Origin: Turritopsis dohrnii
Lineage: Eukaryota > Cnidaria > Hydrozoa > Anthoathecata > Oceaniidae
Length of the DNA stretch: 64,000 nucleotides
NCBI GenBank assembly: GCA_027922465.2
Contig: BQMF02000624.1
Coordinates: 62,001-126,000, forward strand
Reading direction: 5' to 3'
In this document: piece by piece, positions 1 to 11,978 of the stretch
Layout: the number at the start of each line of letters is the position of its first letter
How positions within the stretch are numbered: the first letter of the stretch is position 1
Notes under the pieces: generated by a model
Seen by the model: the letters and a program-made list of their open reading frames with translations, nothing else
Database searches by the model: none
What the model was told of the DNA's origin: nothing
Translations under genes and position numbers: made by a program

Positions 1-66
1 ATAAACTTCTGAAGTGAAAAAATTTAACCAATCAAAAAAATCCAAGTACAAAAAGAAACATCATAC

Positions 67-2074
67 CTTCCTGACATGGTCAATGATATTTGATGGGATC
101 ACAAGATGAAGATCAAGTTGTAATGCAATAGCATTGGGGTTAACTATTGTATTTGCTGCTGCCTGGATGGCTTCAGTTTTATGGAATTTACCTTCCCTTT
201 TCAACAGCGTATATCGAGGAAGGTTACTTTCTCGCAGTGCACGAACAAGATCGACATCATTGCTATCAAAATCAACAATGATCACATTCATCTTCTCGTC
301 TTTCGTATCCTCGTAAATTTGTGCTACATTGTTGATAAAGTGCTTGGCCCATCTGCCTTGATGGCCAACAGTAAGTATGATGTTTACTTCAGCATTTTTA
401 TTCCATTTGAAATCCCGTGGAGTACAAAGAACATTATCATGCTTGGGCAAGTACACATACTCAGAAAAGCGGATATATGTTTCTGTGCCTGTCTGAGAAA
501 GCTGAAGTTCTACCAAGTAACGATTTCCATTTTCGGGATCGGCATTTTCTTCGACATTTAGAATATTGACTAGAGAATATTTGCTAAAATAAATAATTAT
601 GAAATAACACAAAAACATTGTAAAATACCTAAACTCCATTTATTTTCGCACAGCACGACCTTACTAAAGATTGAAGGGTTGTGAAAATAGTGAAATTGCT
701 ACAAAACTTTGTTCAGACTTTGTAGCCCCTCCTGGGGTCTGAGGTCTGGGAGTAAATGAGCAAGAGAGAATGATAACGATCACTGTCAAAATAACTTTTA
801 AAAATCCGTGAAAATATATTTTTGAGGGAAGCTAAAATTTGAGGTGCCAAAATTTGAGGGAGCAAAAATAAGGGACACGAAAATAAATGAAGGTATATTT
901 CAAAACACAAAAAAGGACAAAATGTCACTCACTTTCCATGTTTAGACTCAATCGCTTTGAATACTTTCTGAGCAATTTTAATGGCAATATTTTCACCCAG
1001 AACAGGATTACCAAATATGATCTGTTCATATGGTACACTTTCCAATTGGTAAGGTATATCAGTTTGATCATCAGGAAATACAGAGGTGAAGTGCGTTTCC
1101 CAGACACCTTGAAATGTTCTTGTTATTGTTGGTATGTAAGATGGGCGGTAATTACATAGAGGAAATAAATTCTTGACATCAGCTTCATCAATAAAAGGTA
1201 GTAAGTACATTTTATGTCTCATCTGATTCGATTCTGCATGTGGAGATTCAGAGGATGGGAAAAGAAAATGCTTATTTGAAGGAAGTACTTTCTCCTGTAT
1301 CACTTCTTGCTTTCCATATTTACCATCATCATAAAATGCAATTAGATTCTCCTTGTTTATACTTTCAAACCTACTTGATGTACTTTTCCATTTCAGACTG
1401 AACGATCCGGAAATGTCGCTGCTCTTACAGACAATGTCAAAAAAATATCTCTTATTTGAAAGTAAGGGCTGCTTATTAGAAATGGCGTTAAAATTGTTAT
1501 TTTCATTGCTGTTGTGTGACTTAAACAATAACACAGACTCCTCTGGCTCCTCAGAACTGCTGATCCATACGTGGACACTTACTGATACAGCTGAAAGTTG
1601 AAATTGATAAGTACTGGAATGTCTGGGTGAGACAAACCCAAATATTCTCAATCCAGAGTTAATTGCTATATTCTGAATCTCTAAGACTGTTAAAATTCCT
1701 CTAGATACTGGTAAATGAGGAAACAAGGGGTAACTAAATAAATTATTCATGTCTTTGCTGCAAATTTCATACCAGACATGCAAGGAAGCATGCTGCATTT
1801 CTGTAGTATCTGTTCTTGATTGTTTCCAGCGAAATATCTGTGAGTGTTCAATTGAATGATTACTCAGTAATATAGTTTGTTCATTACCTGAAACCATACC
1901 ACGTACTTGTGCATATAAGGGTATGTCATTTCCTTTAACTGCTACTACATAGCTTGGTTTAATCTGCACAAACTGTCTGATTGATTTATTTCTCTCAAAG
2001 ACTTTATAAAGTAACAGAAATATTAAGAACACAAGAATCCAACCAATATTTCTAGATAAGAAAAACCGTGGCAT
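67..2074 (-). CDS. Beta-1,4-N-acetylgalactosaminyltransferase, B4GALNT3/4-like (5' part, runs off left edge)
   Basis: Two coding exons are visible on the minus strand, 2074-933 and 583-67. They join in frame (phase 2 to 1) at donor GTGAGT and acceptor TTTAG, and a further donor GTATGA lies at 66-65, so the C-terminus is outside the window. The protein begins with a short cytosolic end and a hydrophobic anchor (residues about 11-25, ILVFLIFLLL), as in type II Golgi glycosyltransferases. Residues about 120-250 resemble the PA14-like lectin domain of B4GALNT3/4 (YFFDIVCKSS, SFSLKWKS). The second exon starts the chondroitin-GalNAcT/B4GALNT catalytic domain and contains the acidic metal-site motif QLDLHLVIP, matching the DLH of the family. 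Known relatives add GalNAc to GlcNAc-ended glycans in the Golgi. I infer the same class of reaction; the exact acceptor is unknown. Confidence 0.85.
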
Positions 2075-3401
2075 GATAGAATATTGTGATAAATATGTGT
2101 AAATACGGTATGTTTCTTTTGATTTCTTTAGATTTATTTAGTAAAACATATTGTAGCCCCTATAAAAAATATAAAAATATATAAAGATATTGAGAGATAT
2201 TTAAATTCACACCGTAAATATCATAAATCTGATATCGAAAGGAAGAACATGACAAACATGGAAAGGTTAAAAAAGGATTTCATATACAAATTGAATAGTG
2301 ATTAACCATGCCACCATCTAAAAACAACCCAACCAAGACAGTCTAACAACAATGAAAAATGATTTAAAAACAGAAAATACAGTTCTTGTATGCTAAAAAA
2401 ACTTAAAAAATGTAAACATAAAGGGTGTTTTCCAGGGTAAATAGAGACAGACAAAAAGTTTTTTTTCCAACCAAGAAGAGTTATCATTTTCTCAATTTAT
2501 TTTTCACTATTTTAAAGCTATCTTTTTTAAAGGCTCAGCGTACATTTTACTCACATATGCAGTGCATAAATTTTTCCATTATTTCTTTTTACCATTACAT
2601 TTTAAGTAAACATATTTCGTGAATTTGTGAAGAGCAATAAATTTTCTTTCCAACGGTGTATAAAATGACATATTTACATAAATAATAAGGTAGAAGTTAG
2701 TCTGTAAAAACAATAAAAAATACAGACTTTTGTTTGCTTCTTTGAGCTCCAACTCCCAAAGAAAAAGGTTTTTTAATATTATTTTTTGGTTGTGCTGATT
2801 CCTCACAATCAGTGGAAACAAAGTGTGCCCGTGAATCTCCATTAATGGTTTTGTTCAGGAGAAAAACAGTGTTTTGTTTTTTTCCATACTTCTGCGCTAT
2901 TGGATAATTTATGGTTAAAAAAAATCACAAATTTTGAGCCAATCAGGAATTTTCTCTCACATCGTGGGCACTCTTTTCGTTAACAGGCTTTCATCTACCA
3001 CTGTGGAAAGTTTTAAAGGAGATGAGCCACTTGCTGGGAAGATGGAGCTCAAAGAATGTAGAACACTAATAAATTCCCCATCCCCCCTGAAATATCCAAT
3101 CAGGATCTTCAGCTTCTTCAAACAGATTTCAACAATTTAACATCCTGATAAAAACATAGTATAAAAAAATATCATTCTCCATAAAACTGCAAAAATTTGA
3201 ACAAAATCGAAAACTTGCTATTTAACCAAACATAACAATCTCCAATTAATTTATTTCGAAATAGTTTCTTTTCACATAGTATATACAAATGTTAAAGTCA
3301 AACATGTATTTTTGATCTATTGTGATGTAGGTTGAGAGTGGCAACAATTTATAAATGAGGATAAAATGTCAACACTAAAGTAAAGAATTAATTTTTGTAT
3401 G
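2075..3401. other. Intergenic, no gene seen
   Basis: AT-rich spacer between two minus-strand genes. It must contain the promoter and any 5' leader of the glycosyltransferase just above 2074. The short ORFs here have no recognisable composition or motif, and no terminal inverted repeats were found. Confidence 0.5.
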
Positions 3402-3407
3402 TTTATT
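3402..3407 (-). promoter_or_regulatory. Poly(A) signal for the EcKinase-like gene
   Basis: AATAAA on the minus strand, about 28 bases past the TAG stop at 3435. The short spacing fits a compact 3' UTR. Confidence 0.45.
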
Positions 3408-3434
3408 TCAGAGAATCATGAACCAAAACTCAAA

Positions 3435-4571
3435 CTAAAATACGTGAGGATAAAAATTGACAGTTTTTCGAAAAACCCATTTTATTCTATCGTAGAAGCA
3501 TGGGTATGAATCTACCATATCATAAGAAAACACACACCAATACATGGTTAAGGCTAAACCATGTTTTAGTGCAAAATCAGAGAATTCCTCCTTTGTGTAT
3601 GGCACCTTACAATGCAAATTTTCACATACGGAATAGAAGCCTGCAGTAAAAATTTCAATAAAACTCAAAAGATTCTTTTCCGTTTCCTCTGGTGACATGT
3701 GGAGAAAAACAAGTGTTCCAAAATCAAAAAAAATATTTCCGACAGCAAAAAATTGCCAATCTAAGAATTTACAATCATTCGTTGAATTAAACAAAATGTT
3801 ATTTGACCATACATCTCCATGAATAACAAAGCTTTCTCCAAAATATGACATCAATGATGAATACTTGCCATACATACCCTTAAAATCTTCCCATTTTTCA
3901 AGGTATAGAACTAAATCAGCTAAATCAGCATCCTTCCTCGCGTCTGTCAAAAAATGTCTTGCACTCTCAACAAGAATTGAACTACTTTCAGATAACTGAG
4001 AAGACCCAAGAAAGTGATATTTCTCCTCGAACTTTATGTTTTCCATTTTACCATAACAATAACATGTTGCATGAAATTGTGCTAAACAGCTAATTGCATT
4101 TTGCATTTGCTGAAATGACAGACCATCATTAAAATTGAACATAGAATACTTATTTGAAAGGTCTTCCATCAGCAAATAAGAAAACCTCTGCTCATTCTTC
4201 GTTATACAGTCACCAGAATAAAACTTTGGACAAAGCACTTCTACTTTGTATTCAAAATGCCATTTTGACAAAAACACTTTCAAATCCTTAAAAAAGGACT
4301 TATAGAAGTAAATTTCAGTGTTATCCAACCCATTCGAAGCAACAAATTCTCTATGTGGCACTCCTTCCGGTGGTAATAATTTCAGGAACAAGTTTAGTTC
4401 TGCTGGTTGATCATTTACTTCTGGCTTTTTTATGGCTTTGACTTTAAATCTTGAACTTAACCAACCAGATCGATCTGAACATGATTCCATAACAATAACA
4501 GTATAATCCAGAAGAGAGTTTTCAATAACAGACTTGATCCAGTCTACATTAAATTCATCTGTTACTTCCAT
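3435..4571 (-). CDS. EcKinase / CHK-kinase-like protein
   Basis: Single coding exon of 378 residues when started at the Met at 4571 (MEVTDEFNVDW). The frame is open further up to 4667, but those 32 residues are low-complexity. A TTATAG acceptor lies 11 bases before this ATG, so an intron in the 5' leader is likely. The fold is the choline/aminoglycoside-kinase type of the EcKinase-like group. Visible motifs are the Brenner box HGDVWSNN with catalytic Asp and Asn, followed by the metal-binding LDWQFFAVGNIFFDFGTL (canonical D-x-Q). An upstream LFLKLLP carries the expected ATP-site lysine. Members are often called ecdysteroid-22-kinase-like, but outside arthropods the substrate is unknown. Length is normal for the family (about 370-420). 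Confidence 0.85.
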   Translation of the reverse strand: MEVTDEFNVDWIKSVIENSLLDYTVIVMESCSDRSGWLSSRFKVKAIKKPEVNDQPAELNLFLKLLPPEGVPHREFVASNGLDNTEIYFYKSFFKDLKVFLSKWHFEYKVEVLCPKFYSGDCITKNEQRFSYLLMEDLSNKYSMFNFNDGLSFQQMQNAISCLAQFHATCYCYGKMENIKFEEKYHFLGSSQLSESSSILVESARHFLTDARKDADLADLVLYLEKWEDFKGMYGKYSSLMSYFGESFVIHGDVWSNNILFNSTNDCKFLDWQFFAVGNIFFDFGTLVFLHMSPEETEKNLLSFIEIFTAGFYSVCENLHCKVPYTKEEFSDFALKHGLALTMYWCVFSYDMVDSYPCFYDRIKWVFRKTVNFYPHVF

Positions 4572-7500
4572 TTCGAAAATCACTATAATCAAATTGCAGA
4601 GAAAATACTTAGAGAACAGTAGAAAATTAGAAATTAGATGTCTATAACAAAATAAAACCGTTTCCACTAAGGAACAGTTATTATAAAATACGAAATTATT
4701 ATATTTGGCAATAATTTTGGAATGACTTTCTATGTGTACTAAAATCTGATACTGATCACTAATGTTCTATTTGTTATATATATTTCCCTCAGTGCAGATG
4801 GGCAGTAGAAGACTTTGCTTTTTCCTGCCAGCTTTTAAAATGATTCAAAAGATGAAGGTTAAATGATGGAAATAAATCGTTTTAGTTCAGTGTTGTTATG
4901 AAAGGTTTTGTAAAAACTTTTGAAGGAACGTGTAAAATACAGAAAAAAATTGTTTTGTTTTTGTTGATAACAATCAATGTTATGTTATGATGATTGGTAG
5001 TTAAATGCTTGGAACAGCAAAACATTGAAGCTGTGATTTCAGTGCAAAGGCGAAAATTCATTATCAATACAGGCTGAAGATTTATTTTTATTTTACATCC
5101 TGATATAATAGCATAATAATGTATACCGAATGTATAATAGCCTAACTGAGACTGAACTACTGACACAACACGCAAATGATGTACAGCCATAAAGGAAACC
5201 TTTTATACATGGAGAACAAGCAGTTCAACCAATTATGTTGATTCAAAGAGTACATTACAAAAACAGCAAGTAAAAACGTGATGTTGTATATGCAATAAAA
5301 TGTTCAGAAAACCAATAACGTAAAATATTTTTATACACAGGATTGAGACAGATAATAACTTGAAAGAATCTGGTTGAATGTGCTTCCCTGGCCTGAATAG
5401 GCTGGATACTATAGATTAATACCATGATTACGTATACTGTTTTGATACTGTATTATGATATTTTATTTTGTAAAAAATATATTTATAACTGTCAACTTTC
5501 CTTACACAAACAACAAATCAAAACACAATCCAACATAACAATCTGTAAATTAAATCAAACCAGAACACAAATATTTTCAGCTTCATAGTGATTTGGTTAT
5601 GGATGTGTATTTTCACTACCAAAATCTGTTTGTTTTTTTCATTTGGGATTTACAAAGTTCATTTTTATCACATAATAAATAATGAGTGTGCACATATTTT
5701 TGTGACTGAGATGTTTATTCTGAATACTTGAATTTAATTTTATAAATTGTCACTTTAAGACCATCTCTTTTTGGAGAATAACTCTTGCCCTAATTTGAAA
5801 TGCTACACAGTACAAATTTTGATTGTTTTTAATGGTTATTTGCTGTCTACCCCAAAGTATTTTTAATACTTAGACTGTAGTATTAAAATTAGGTTTGACA
5901 ATTTTCTTTTCTTTTTTTGTAAACCTGTGAACAAATTTCATTGTCTAATGTAAAATAGTTTTATAAAAGCTGTGTTCTGTTTAATTACATTGTTTGTCGT
6001 GATGTTACTGTGTAAAGGATGTCAAGCTTCTGCAACAATGAAAATCATACGTTTATTAGATGAATTTACCTTATACACATTGATGCAGTTGTTGATATTC
6101 AGTTGTTTAAGGAGAAATATTAGTTGCATTTAGGTCCAATTTTTAGCTTTTTCCATAATAACTTCTCATAACTCATAACTTTTTTAACTCCTCAGCAAAA
6201 ATTATAAGAGAAACCATATCATATGACCATGAATATCTTCATTTCATAACAAGTTCGAAATAAGTTCTTTTGTGGTATTAAATTGAATTCTACCCTGATC
6301 AGTATGGACAGCATTTTTATCTGCGTATCAGGTTGATGGTAGTTATACCACTTTTCTTACGGTTATCAATGTACACACAATAATTGGCAAAGGTTTCGCA
6401 ACTTTGGGGAAATATATAGTCGCATTTTTGCGAATCTTGTTTTCTTTCAATACACAGATATTCTTTATATTTTAATTTGTGCTCTTTTTAATATACAAAT
6501 ATTCAAACAAATGTAAGTGATAGGATTTTATCTTTTTATTGTTCTTCCTACCTGTTGAAGTAAATCGTATTAATTACATACAATTGTTTGCACTCTAGTT
6601 AGTTTTTTGACCATTTGGTAATTTATTATGGGAAAAATACATTATCACTTTTACTAATTTCTTGTAAAGAACGTGGATTCCTAATAGTTCCAACAATTAC
6701 AAAAGTGTATTTTTTTCCCAGTGTGCAAGAATGTCCGCTTTTGAATTCTAAGATTCCAACCAAGGCTGCACCTCTTCATTGTCTTATCAATTTTACTTTT
6801 CCACAACTTCTAATGGCTTTTAACAAATTTTTAACTATTTTTAGTTTGCTGACAAACTAAGTGTTACAACCAATTTTGTTTAGGCATGCAAAATGAAAGG
6901 ATATTTAAAAAAATATTGGATTTCACTTTCATGAAACGTAATAAAGAAAAAAGTTGAAAAAAAGTTGACAGCTTAGTTTCTAGGTTACTTCAGTTTTTTA
7001 CCTTTGGGGTATATTTTTTTCGTCACACAAGAACGATCATTCAGTTGAAATTCAAAAAATTTTCTTTACCAATTTAATCCAATTGCAAGCTATACAATAT
7101 TTTGGACAAGAACAAAATAAGTCTGAAATGTGAAACAGCTCTTAAAGTGAAGAACAAAATAAGAACAATTCAGGCAGAGAAAGGTTCAACAAAAAATACG
7201 CAATAAGCTGCCTGCTCCCCTCACTGCTATGAGCTGCTTGCTCCCCTCACTGCTATGAGCTGCTCGCTGCTAACTTTGAGTTTGATAATCCTTTATTTAA
7301 AGATAACAAATATAACAAAACTGCTTGTTATTTGAAAGTATAAATCTAATACCAAGCAGCAATCATTGTGATGTCTTGTGTGGTGTCTTGAATGCTACCA
7401 GCATCTGAGATTTTACCCACACAAACAGTTATCTTATTTTCTTGTATAATACAGGTGTCCTTTCTCCACTATAGCAACAAAAATTGTTCTTGTTAGCATT

Positions 7501-8480
7501 GATTTCAGCTTGATTATTCAATTTTGTTAAAGTTTTTGCACAGAAATACAATTAGCGCCAAATCCTGCATTGATAATATCACCCATAGATTCATCATTCA
7601 AGAAGTGTGAGTGAAATTTCCTTAGGAAAACGTTTTATCCAAAGGACCCATTGTCATTATTTTTATTTTGTTCTCACGTGGATGAATCACTTATAAAAGT
7701 CTGCTTTGATCTGAAAAATGTTATAATAATGGGTGATCATAATCATTACTTAGAAAAATTTAGTGATGACTGTGCTGCAATAATAATGCTGATAAAAATA
7801 CGACTGCCTTAGATTTGTAAACAGTAAGGTCACATATTTTTATAAGCCTGTGGTTTTCTTATCACCCCGATGATGTTTACAACTACAGTATTTTTTATCA
7901 ATCTTATTCTCATTGTTTGTTCTTGTTGATTTCTGTGCAACATTGTAATTAAAGTTAGTGGTAAGGGGAGCAGCAGGCACTCTATATCTTTGTTCTACTA
8001 ATTTTCACTGATCTCATACAGGGATTTTAGGGGTAGGTAGAGATACCACCCGGTCTAGTACCCCTACTCCGTCTATTAGTGTAGATGTGCTGCTTGCAGT
8101 GGCATTTCTACTCTAGGATGATGAACACTGGTCTCCTTGATGCGCTTGACTGTCTGACAAATGCCTGAGTCTATTTTCAATACTGCTTCTCAGTTATCTA
8201 TGTTGAGGGTGTTAGGATAGTAGTTTTACTTGATTGCTACTTTGCCGACTGGTACAACATGAGCCCGAACTCTTTGCTACCTACTTAGAGAGGCTGCTCT
8301 ATCAACAGTCGAAAAAATGGCGTTGCAGTTGTAGTGCCAAGTTGCGCTTGGACGGCGCCCTGCAGCTGTAACGGTTTGCATTCTTAGAGGCCACAACATT
8401 GCTTTTGTAACGACAATAGGTTCATAGCTAACAGCAAACCTATATTGAAATGATCCTCTAGCACAAGTTCTTCAGCCAAC
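4572..8480. other. Gene-free AT-rich stretch
   Basis: No ORF here has convincing coding character; the longest (4882-5190 minus, 102 codons) is rich in Ile/His/Phe from AT-rich sequence. A 26-bp tandem repeat lies at 7207-7268. From about 8000 the sequence becomes less AT-rich and may be the decayed 5' part of the retrotransposon that follows. Confidence 0.5.
7207..7268. repeat. 26-bp tandem repeat, 2.4 copies
   Basis: Two near-identical 26-bp units start at 7207 and 7233 (one C/T difference), followed by a 10-base partial unit. The unit contains GCTCCCCTCACTGCTATGA and is clearly more GC-rich than its surroundings. Confidence 0.85.
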
Positions 8481-8489
8481 ACAACTTTG

Positions 8490-9340
8490 GATTCTTGATT
8501 GTCTTCCTGTCAGTCGTCAATTGAATCTCGAATCTCCTGACAAATCTTTCATCTGTCTACGTCTTTCTCTTTTGCATTCAACTAGTTATCTTTTCTTTGT
8601 GTATCACTCCTCATCTTCTCAGTCGTGCAGCGTCATCAATTCTATCTCAGAAAATATTGATAAAGCTCTCATAACTCACCCTTCTGGTGATATCTTTGTG
8701 TTTGGTGATTTCAACATCCACCATTCTGATTGTTTACCATTCTCTCACACTACCTCACCATCTGGCCTTGATTGCCCATCGTAATCATTTTTTCCATCTT
8801 TATGAATGTTGTAGTAGTGAGGACAACAGGTGTCTTTTCACCAGAGCACGCAACGACTGTAAAAAAGTCATTGAGGAGGTTAAACACACCTATCGAAATT
8901 AGGTCCATGATCGGCTTATATCTGGATCTATTGGGTCTCGTGATTTCTGGCGTATCTATTGGCTAAACTTTGCTAAACAGTTCAGCAGGAACTCCACTCT
9001 TGATGACACTGGTTATGTTTTGCCTGATATTACTGATGTGGATTTGTCTTCTCTGAACATAACTTCCAAGATAGTTGCGGATGTTGTTAGTTCTCTCGAA
9101 TCTTCCAAGGCTACTGGTCCCGAGGAAATCCCTGTAATCGTTCTACAAAAATGCTCCCTTGAACTCTCTCCCATACTCTGTAGGCTATTCAGGAAGTGCA
9201 TCGATGAATCTTGTTTTCCTTCTTGTTGGAAGATTTCTGCTTCTGTTGTGCCTGTTTTCAAAAACTCTGGTGAGAGATCAGACCCTTTATGCTATCGCCC
9301 TATTAGTCTTCTAAGTAAGACTAATACACCTATCTTAATG
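8490..9340 (+). pseudogene. Decayed non-LTR retrotransposon (endonuclease and RT fragments)
   Basis: Several frames together read as one broken retrotransposon polyprotein. At about 8521-8784 the endonuclease signature FVFGDFNIHH is seen. At about 8770-8900 the frame continues with RNHFFHLY and NDCKKVIEEVKHTY, typical of the linker between endonuclease and RT in many animal LINEs. At 9020-9320 the RT N-terminus reads LESSKATGPEEIPVIVL, SCFPSCWK and VPVFKNSGERSD ending at YRPISLLS. The region that would carry the RT catalytic aspartates is missing, and there are stops and frame changes, so this copy is dead. Orientation is plus. Confidence 0.8.
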
Positions 9341-9905
9341 GACTTCATTTTGATAGTGTTTTCAGGTTCTGGAGCAATTGGCTGTCACATGATTTAATTC
9401 GCCCAATCAACGGCAGCAGCCGTATGACCTGAGGTCAAACCTTTAAAAAATTTCAACTAAAGGTTGAAGTTTAAGTTTTGTCTTTCTAGGTAAATAGCTG
9501 CCGAAGTAACTGCTCATCGACTATGAGTGAAAATGATTATTGTGTTCAGTATATCTGATCTTCTAAGAATTTTAAGAATTAAGGTTTTTAGGTTCTTTTT
9601 TAGGGGCCGGCGACAAATAACTTTCGTCATGCTTCACGGATTTTTCCGCGAAGGGGGTGGGGGGGTCAAAGCTTTTCCGCTAATATTTTTTAAGTGTGAT
9701 GAAAATCTGTTAATTCCAGAATACATGCACAAAAATCATCAATATATCACAAAAATATCTTTAAAGGGGAATTGAGGTCAAATTTTTGATATTGTTTTTT
9801 TTCGCCTAAAATATTGTGTGTGATGAGAGGATCACAAAAATATATATTTTGTGAATAATTTTTGCTTAATTAGCGAATAAGAGCATTTTAAAGATTTTAC
9901 TGCTA

Positions 9906-9926
9906 TGACGTCACTGGTGTCATAGG
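9906..9926 (+). promoter_or_regulatory. CRE-like subterminal motif, left copy
   Basis: TGACGTCACTGGTGTCATA contains a perfect CREB/ATF palindrome, TGACGTCA. It lies about 40 bases before the ATG of the plus-strand ORF. A mirror copy sits at 11559-11581 in front of the minus-strand THAP ORF, so it is likely a promoter element or transposase-binding subterminal repeat. Confidence 0.5.
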
Positions 9927-9963
9927 TGTTTACAGTTTAGTTAAAGCGACGCGAAGCAAGAAC

Positions 9964-10326
9964 ATGTCGGAAAGCGTTTCATCACATTCTTCTGAACTTT
10001 CTAATATTTCTTCTGCTTCTGATGATTCTAACGAAAGTTATAGTGATGTTGGTGGATGCTATGAGTGTGAGCCAGAATATACAGAGGAAGAAATTAAGAA
10101 AATAGATAAAGAAATTATTAATGAAAATTCGAGTTCTGACGACGATTTGGATTCTAGCCGTTTAGAAAACCTTCACTGGTGCTGCTGTAGATGTTGCGTT
10201 ATAGGTCTGACAATGACATTGAAAGAATGTAAATGTTGCAAAGAATGTAATATTTTGAGTGAAAAATTGGAAAACTTAAATTGTATCACAGCCCACCCAG
10301 ACTTTGAAACACTAATTCTTACTTGA
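9964..10326 (+). CDS. Cysteine-rich ORF resembling the P2X7 intracellular (ballast) domain, transposon-borne
   Basis: 120 codons. The first ~60 residues are Ser/Glu/Asp-rich and probably disordered. The rest reads HWCCCRCC, then LKECKCCKECNILSEK, then NCITAHPDF. Spacing of Trp, paired Cys and the C-I-T-x-H-P block matches the zinc-binding intracellular domain known from the P2X7 receptor tail, which also occurs in many orphan proteins and transposon genes. The ORF ends just after that block, earlier than full domains. In-frame continuation after the stop still has a basic Arg/Tyr-rich segment near 10400, so this copy may be truncated or spliced. It lies wholly inside the Kolobok-like element. 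Confidence 0.55.
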   Translation: MSESVSSHSSELSNISSASDDSNESYSDVGGCYECEPEYTEEEIKKIDKEIINENSSSDDDLDSSRLENLHWCCCRCCVIGLTMTLKECKCCKECNILSEKLENLNCITAHPDFETLILT

Positions 10327-11121
10327 TTAAATGCAGAGAAAAAAAACAAAAGAATGTTGACAAATCCAATTTTATTGCTTACAAATTTTCGGTGGCTTCT
10401 TACTGCTGCTGTTCTTGAGCTTTCATTCATAAGATATAGACGTTATCAAGGACTTTAAAGAAATGAACCATAAGTAAGTATAAATTTATTTTTTTGTCAA
10501 AAACATTTTACGTTTTTGAAGGAATGGTTATTTTCACATTATATTTCTTTTACATAAAGTACATCAAAAATCTCAACAACAAAAATATACTCAAAATACA
10601 ATGCGCTTCACAATGAAAATGTTGAGTCAACAAATGAAATGTTGTAAGGCTCTATATACACATTCAAAAGAAAAAACTTTACATAAAGATTTTCCTCCAA
10701 GGTTAAAGCTAAAATTAAAATAAACATTTAAAAATAAACTAAATAAATAAATAATTAAATAATTTAAATGCATTTTTAATTCAAGTATAAACATTTACAT
10801 AAAACATCAAAGCACTTTCTGGATAGTGTAGACCATCCCTTAATATTTTTTCCTTTTTTGTGTATCCCTTTGAGCATGGCCAAATGATTTTTCTTTTAGT
10901 GAACGGGGGTAAAGACGAAAAATGTTCTTTACAGATGCATGCAAAAAAACATTTCTTTACCCCCGGTTATGTTTTGGAATCTATTCACAAAGTTATGTTG
11001 AAAAAAAACTAGCAACGCAAAAACATAAGGAAAGAGAATGGCAAATATCACAAGTTAAATCTAGCTAAAATATGTATTAAATAATATGTTAAATATGTTT
11101 TGTGAATTTATTTACAACTTA

Positions 11122-11509
11122 CATGTGCATGTTGCAAATCCAAACTTCGCTTACGAGATGCTGATTGTTTGTTTGATATTGTAGTTCCATCGATATTTAT
11201 TTGGTCGTATGTCTTGTGCGAAAATATCGTCGGTACAACACCTGGTTTTAACTTTTTTGAACTATGTCCATAATGTGGCATTAACTCATACTTCAAATCT
11301 CGCTCAAAGCATTCATCATAGAAATGATCACTGCAAAGTCGACGATTACTTGGAACAAAGTTGTTGATATTCCATTTTGCATTCCCCATATTATGTAACC
11401 AAAGAATACATTGTGATCTGCATTTCTTTGGTTCAGGAAACCTGAAGTAACTCTTATTTTTGACTTTTCCACTGTTATTTGAACATCCAAAAGCAAGACA
11501 CGTAGGCAT
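11122..11509 (-). CDS. THAP-domain exon of a Kolobok-type transposase gene
   Basis: Starts at the Met at 11509 (MPTCLAFGCSNNSG), the usual THAP position. The C2CH zinc module is complete: C-x4-C at the start, then RLCSDHF for the Cys-x2-His pair, with the conserved W (ILWLHNM) and the closing GVVPTIF. After about 130 codons the frame meets a strong donor GTAAGT at about 11121; read through, it would stop within four codons. The exon was probably spliced to a downstream transposase part. No DDE-like exon is present between here and 9765, so this copy keeps DNA binding only. A THAP-only protein could still bind the element ends and interfere with active copies; that is inference. Confidence 0.8.
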
Positions 11510-11558
11510 GTTGCCAGCGATGAGGATATATTATAGTAACTAACATGTGCGCTCGTAT

Positions 11559-11581
11559 ATTGATATGACACCAATGACGTC
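11559..11581 (-). promoter_or_regulatory. CRE-like subterminal motif, right copy
   Basis: On the minus strand it reads TGACGTCATTGGTGTCATA, the mirror of 9906-9926 with one difference. It lies about 50 bases before the THAP ATG, giving two inward-facing promoters. Confidence 0.5.
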
Positions 11582-11978
11582 AGAAAACGGACTTTGAACT
11601 CAAAAATGAAAATTTTTAAATGCTTATATTTTGTGAAATAATAAAGATTTTTTGAAAATTCTTTTTTCTTATGAATATAAACGCTATTCTTGAATGTTTA
11701 GTGAAATTTAAAAAAAAAAATTTTCTAAACCTCAATTCCCCTTTAAAACCGTAAAAACATCTGATCATATGCATCCTCTTATGAGAAATCAAAAAATCAA
11801 AGTCAAAAATCAGCATTGTCAAAATATAAAGGGTGCACGAATCAAAAAAGTCACTATCGAAAGAATCTAAGCACAAACAAAGACTAGTTGTAAACAAAAA
11901 AGCTAAACAGCAAAACCATCGTTGCCTTCGCTGTGGCTTGTTTTTAGGCCATCTCTTCAAAGCACAAGGCGAGTGATA

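Larger units (their letters stand above)
9765..11742. mobile_element. Kolobok-like element with TTAA duplication
   Basis: The left end at 9765 begins AGGGGAATTGAGG and the right end at 11742 is the exact reverse complement. TTAA flanks both sides (9761-9764 and 11743-11746). TTAA duplication plus a THAP-domain ORF is the established combination for the Kolobok superfamily. The element is only 1,978 bp and carries a THAP exon on minus and a cysteine-rich ORF on plus. No DDE catalytic region is visible, so it is probably an internally deleted, non-autonomous copy. It is inserted inside the Harbinger-like element at 9603-17810. Confidence 0.85.

Noticed and set aside
61..639. Separate 192-residue gene starting at the Met near 639
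   Set aside because: The first ~18 residues are intron translation; the acceptor at 584-585 joins this exon in frame to the exon ending at 933.
4882..5190. 102-codon minus-strand ORF
   Set aside because: Composition reflects AT-rich DNA, with no motif, splice context or conserved-looking block.
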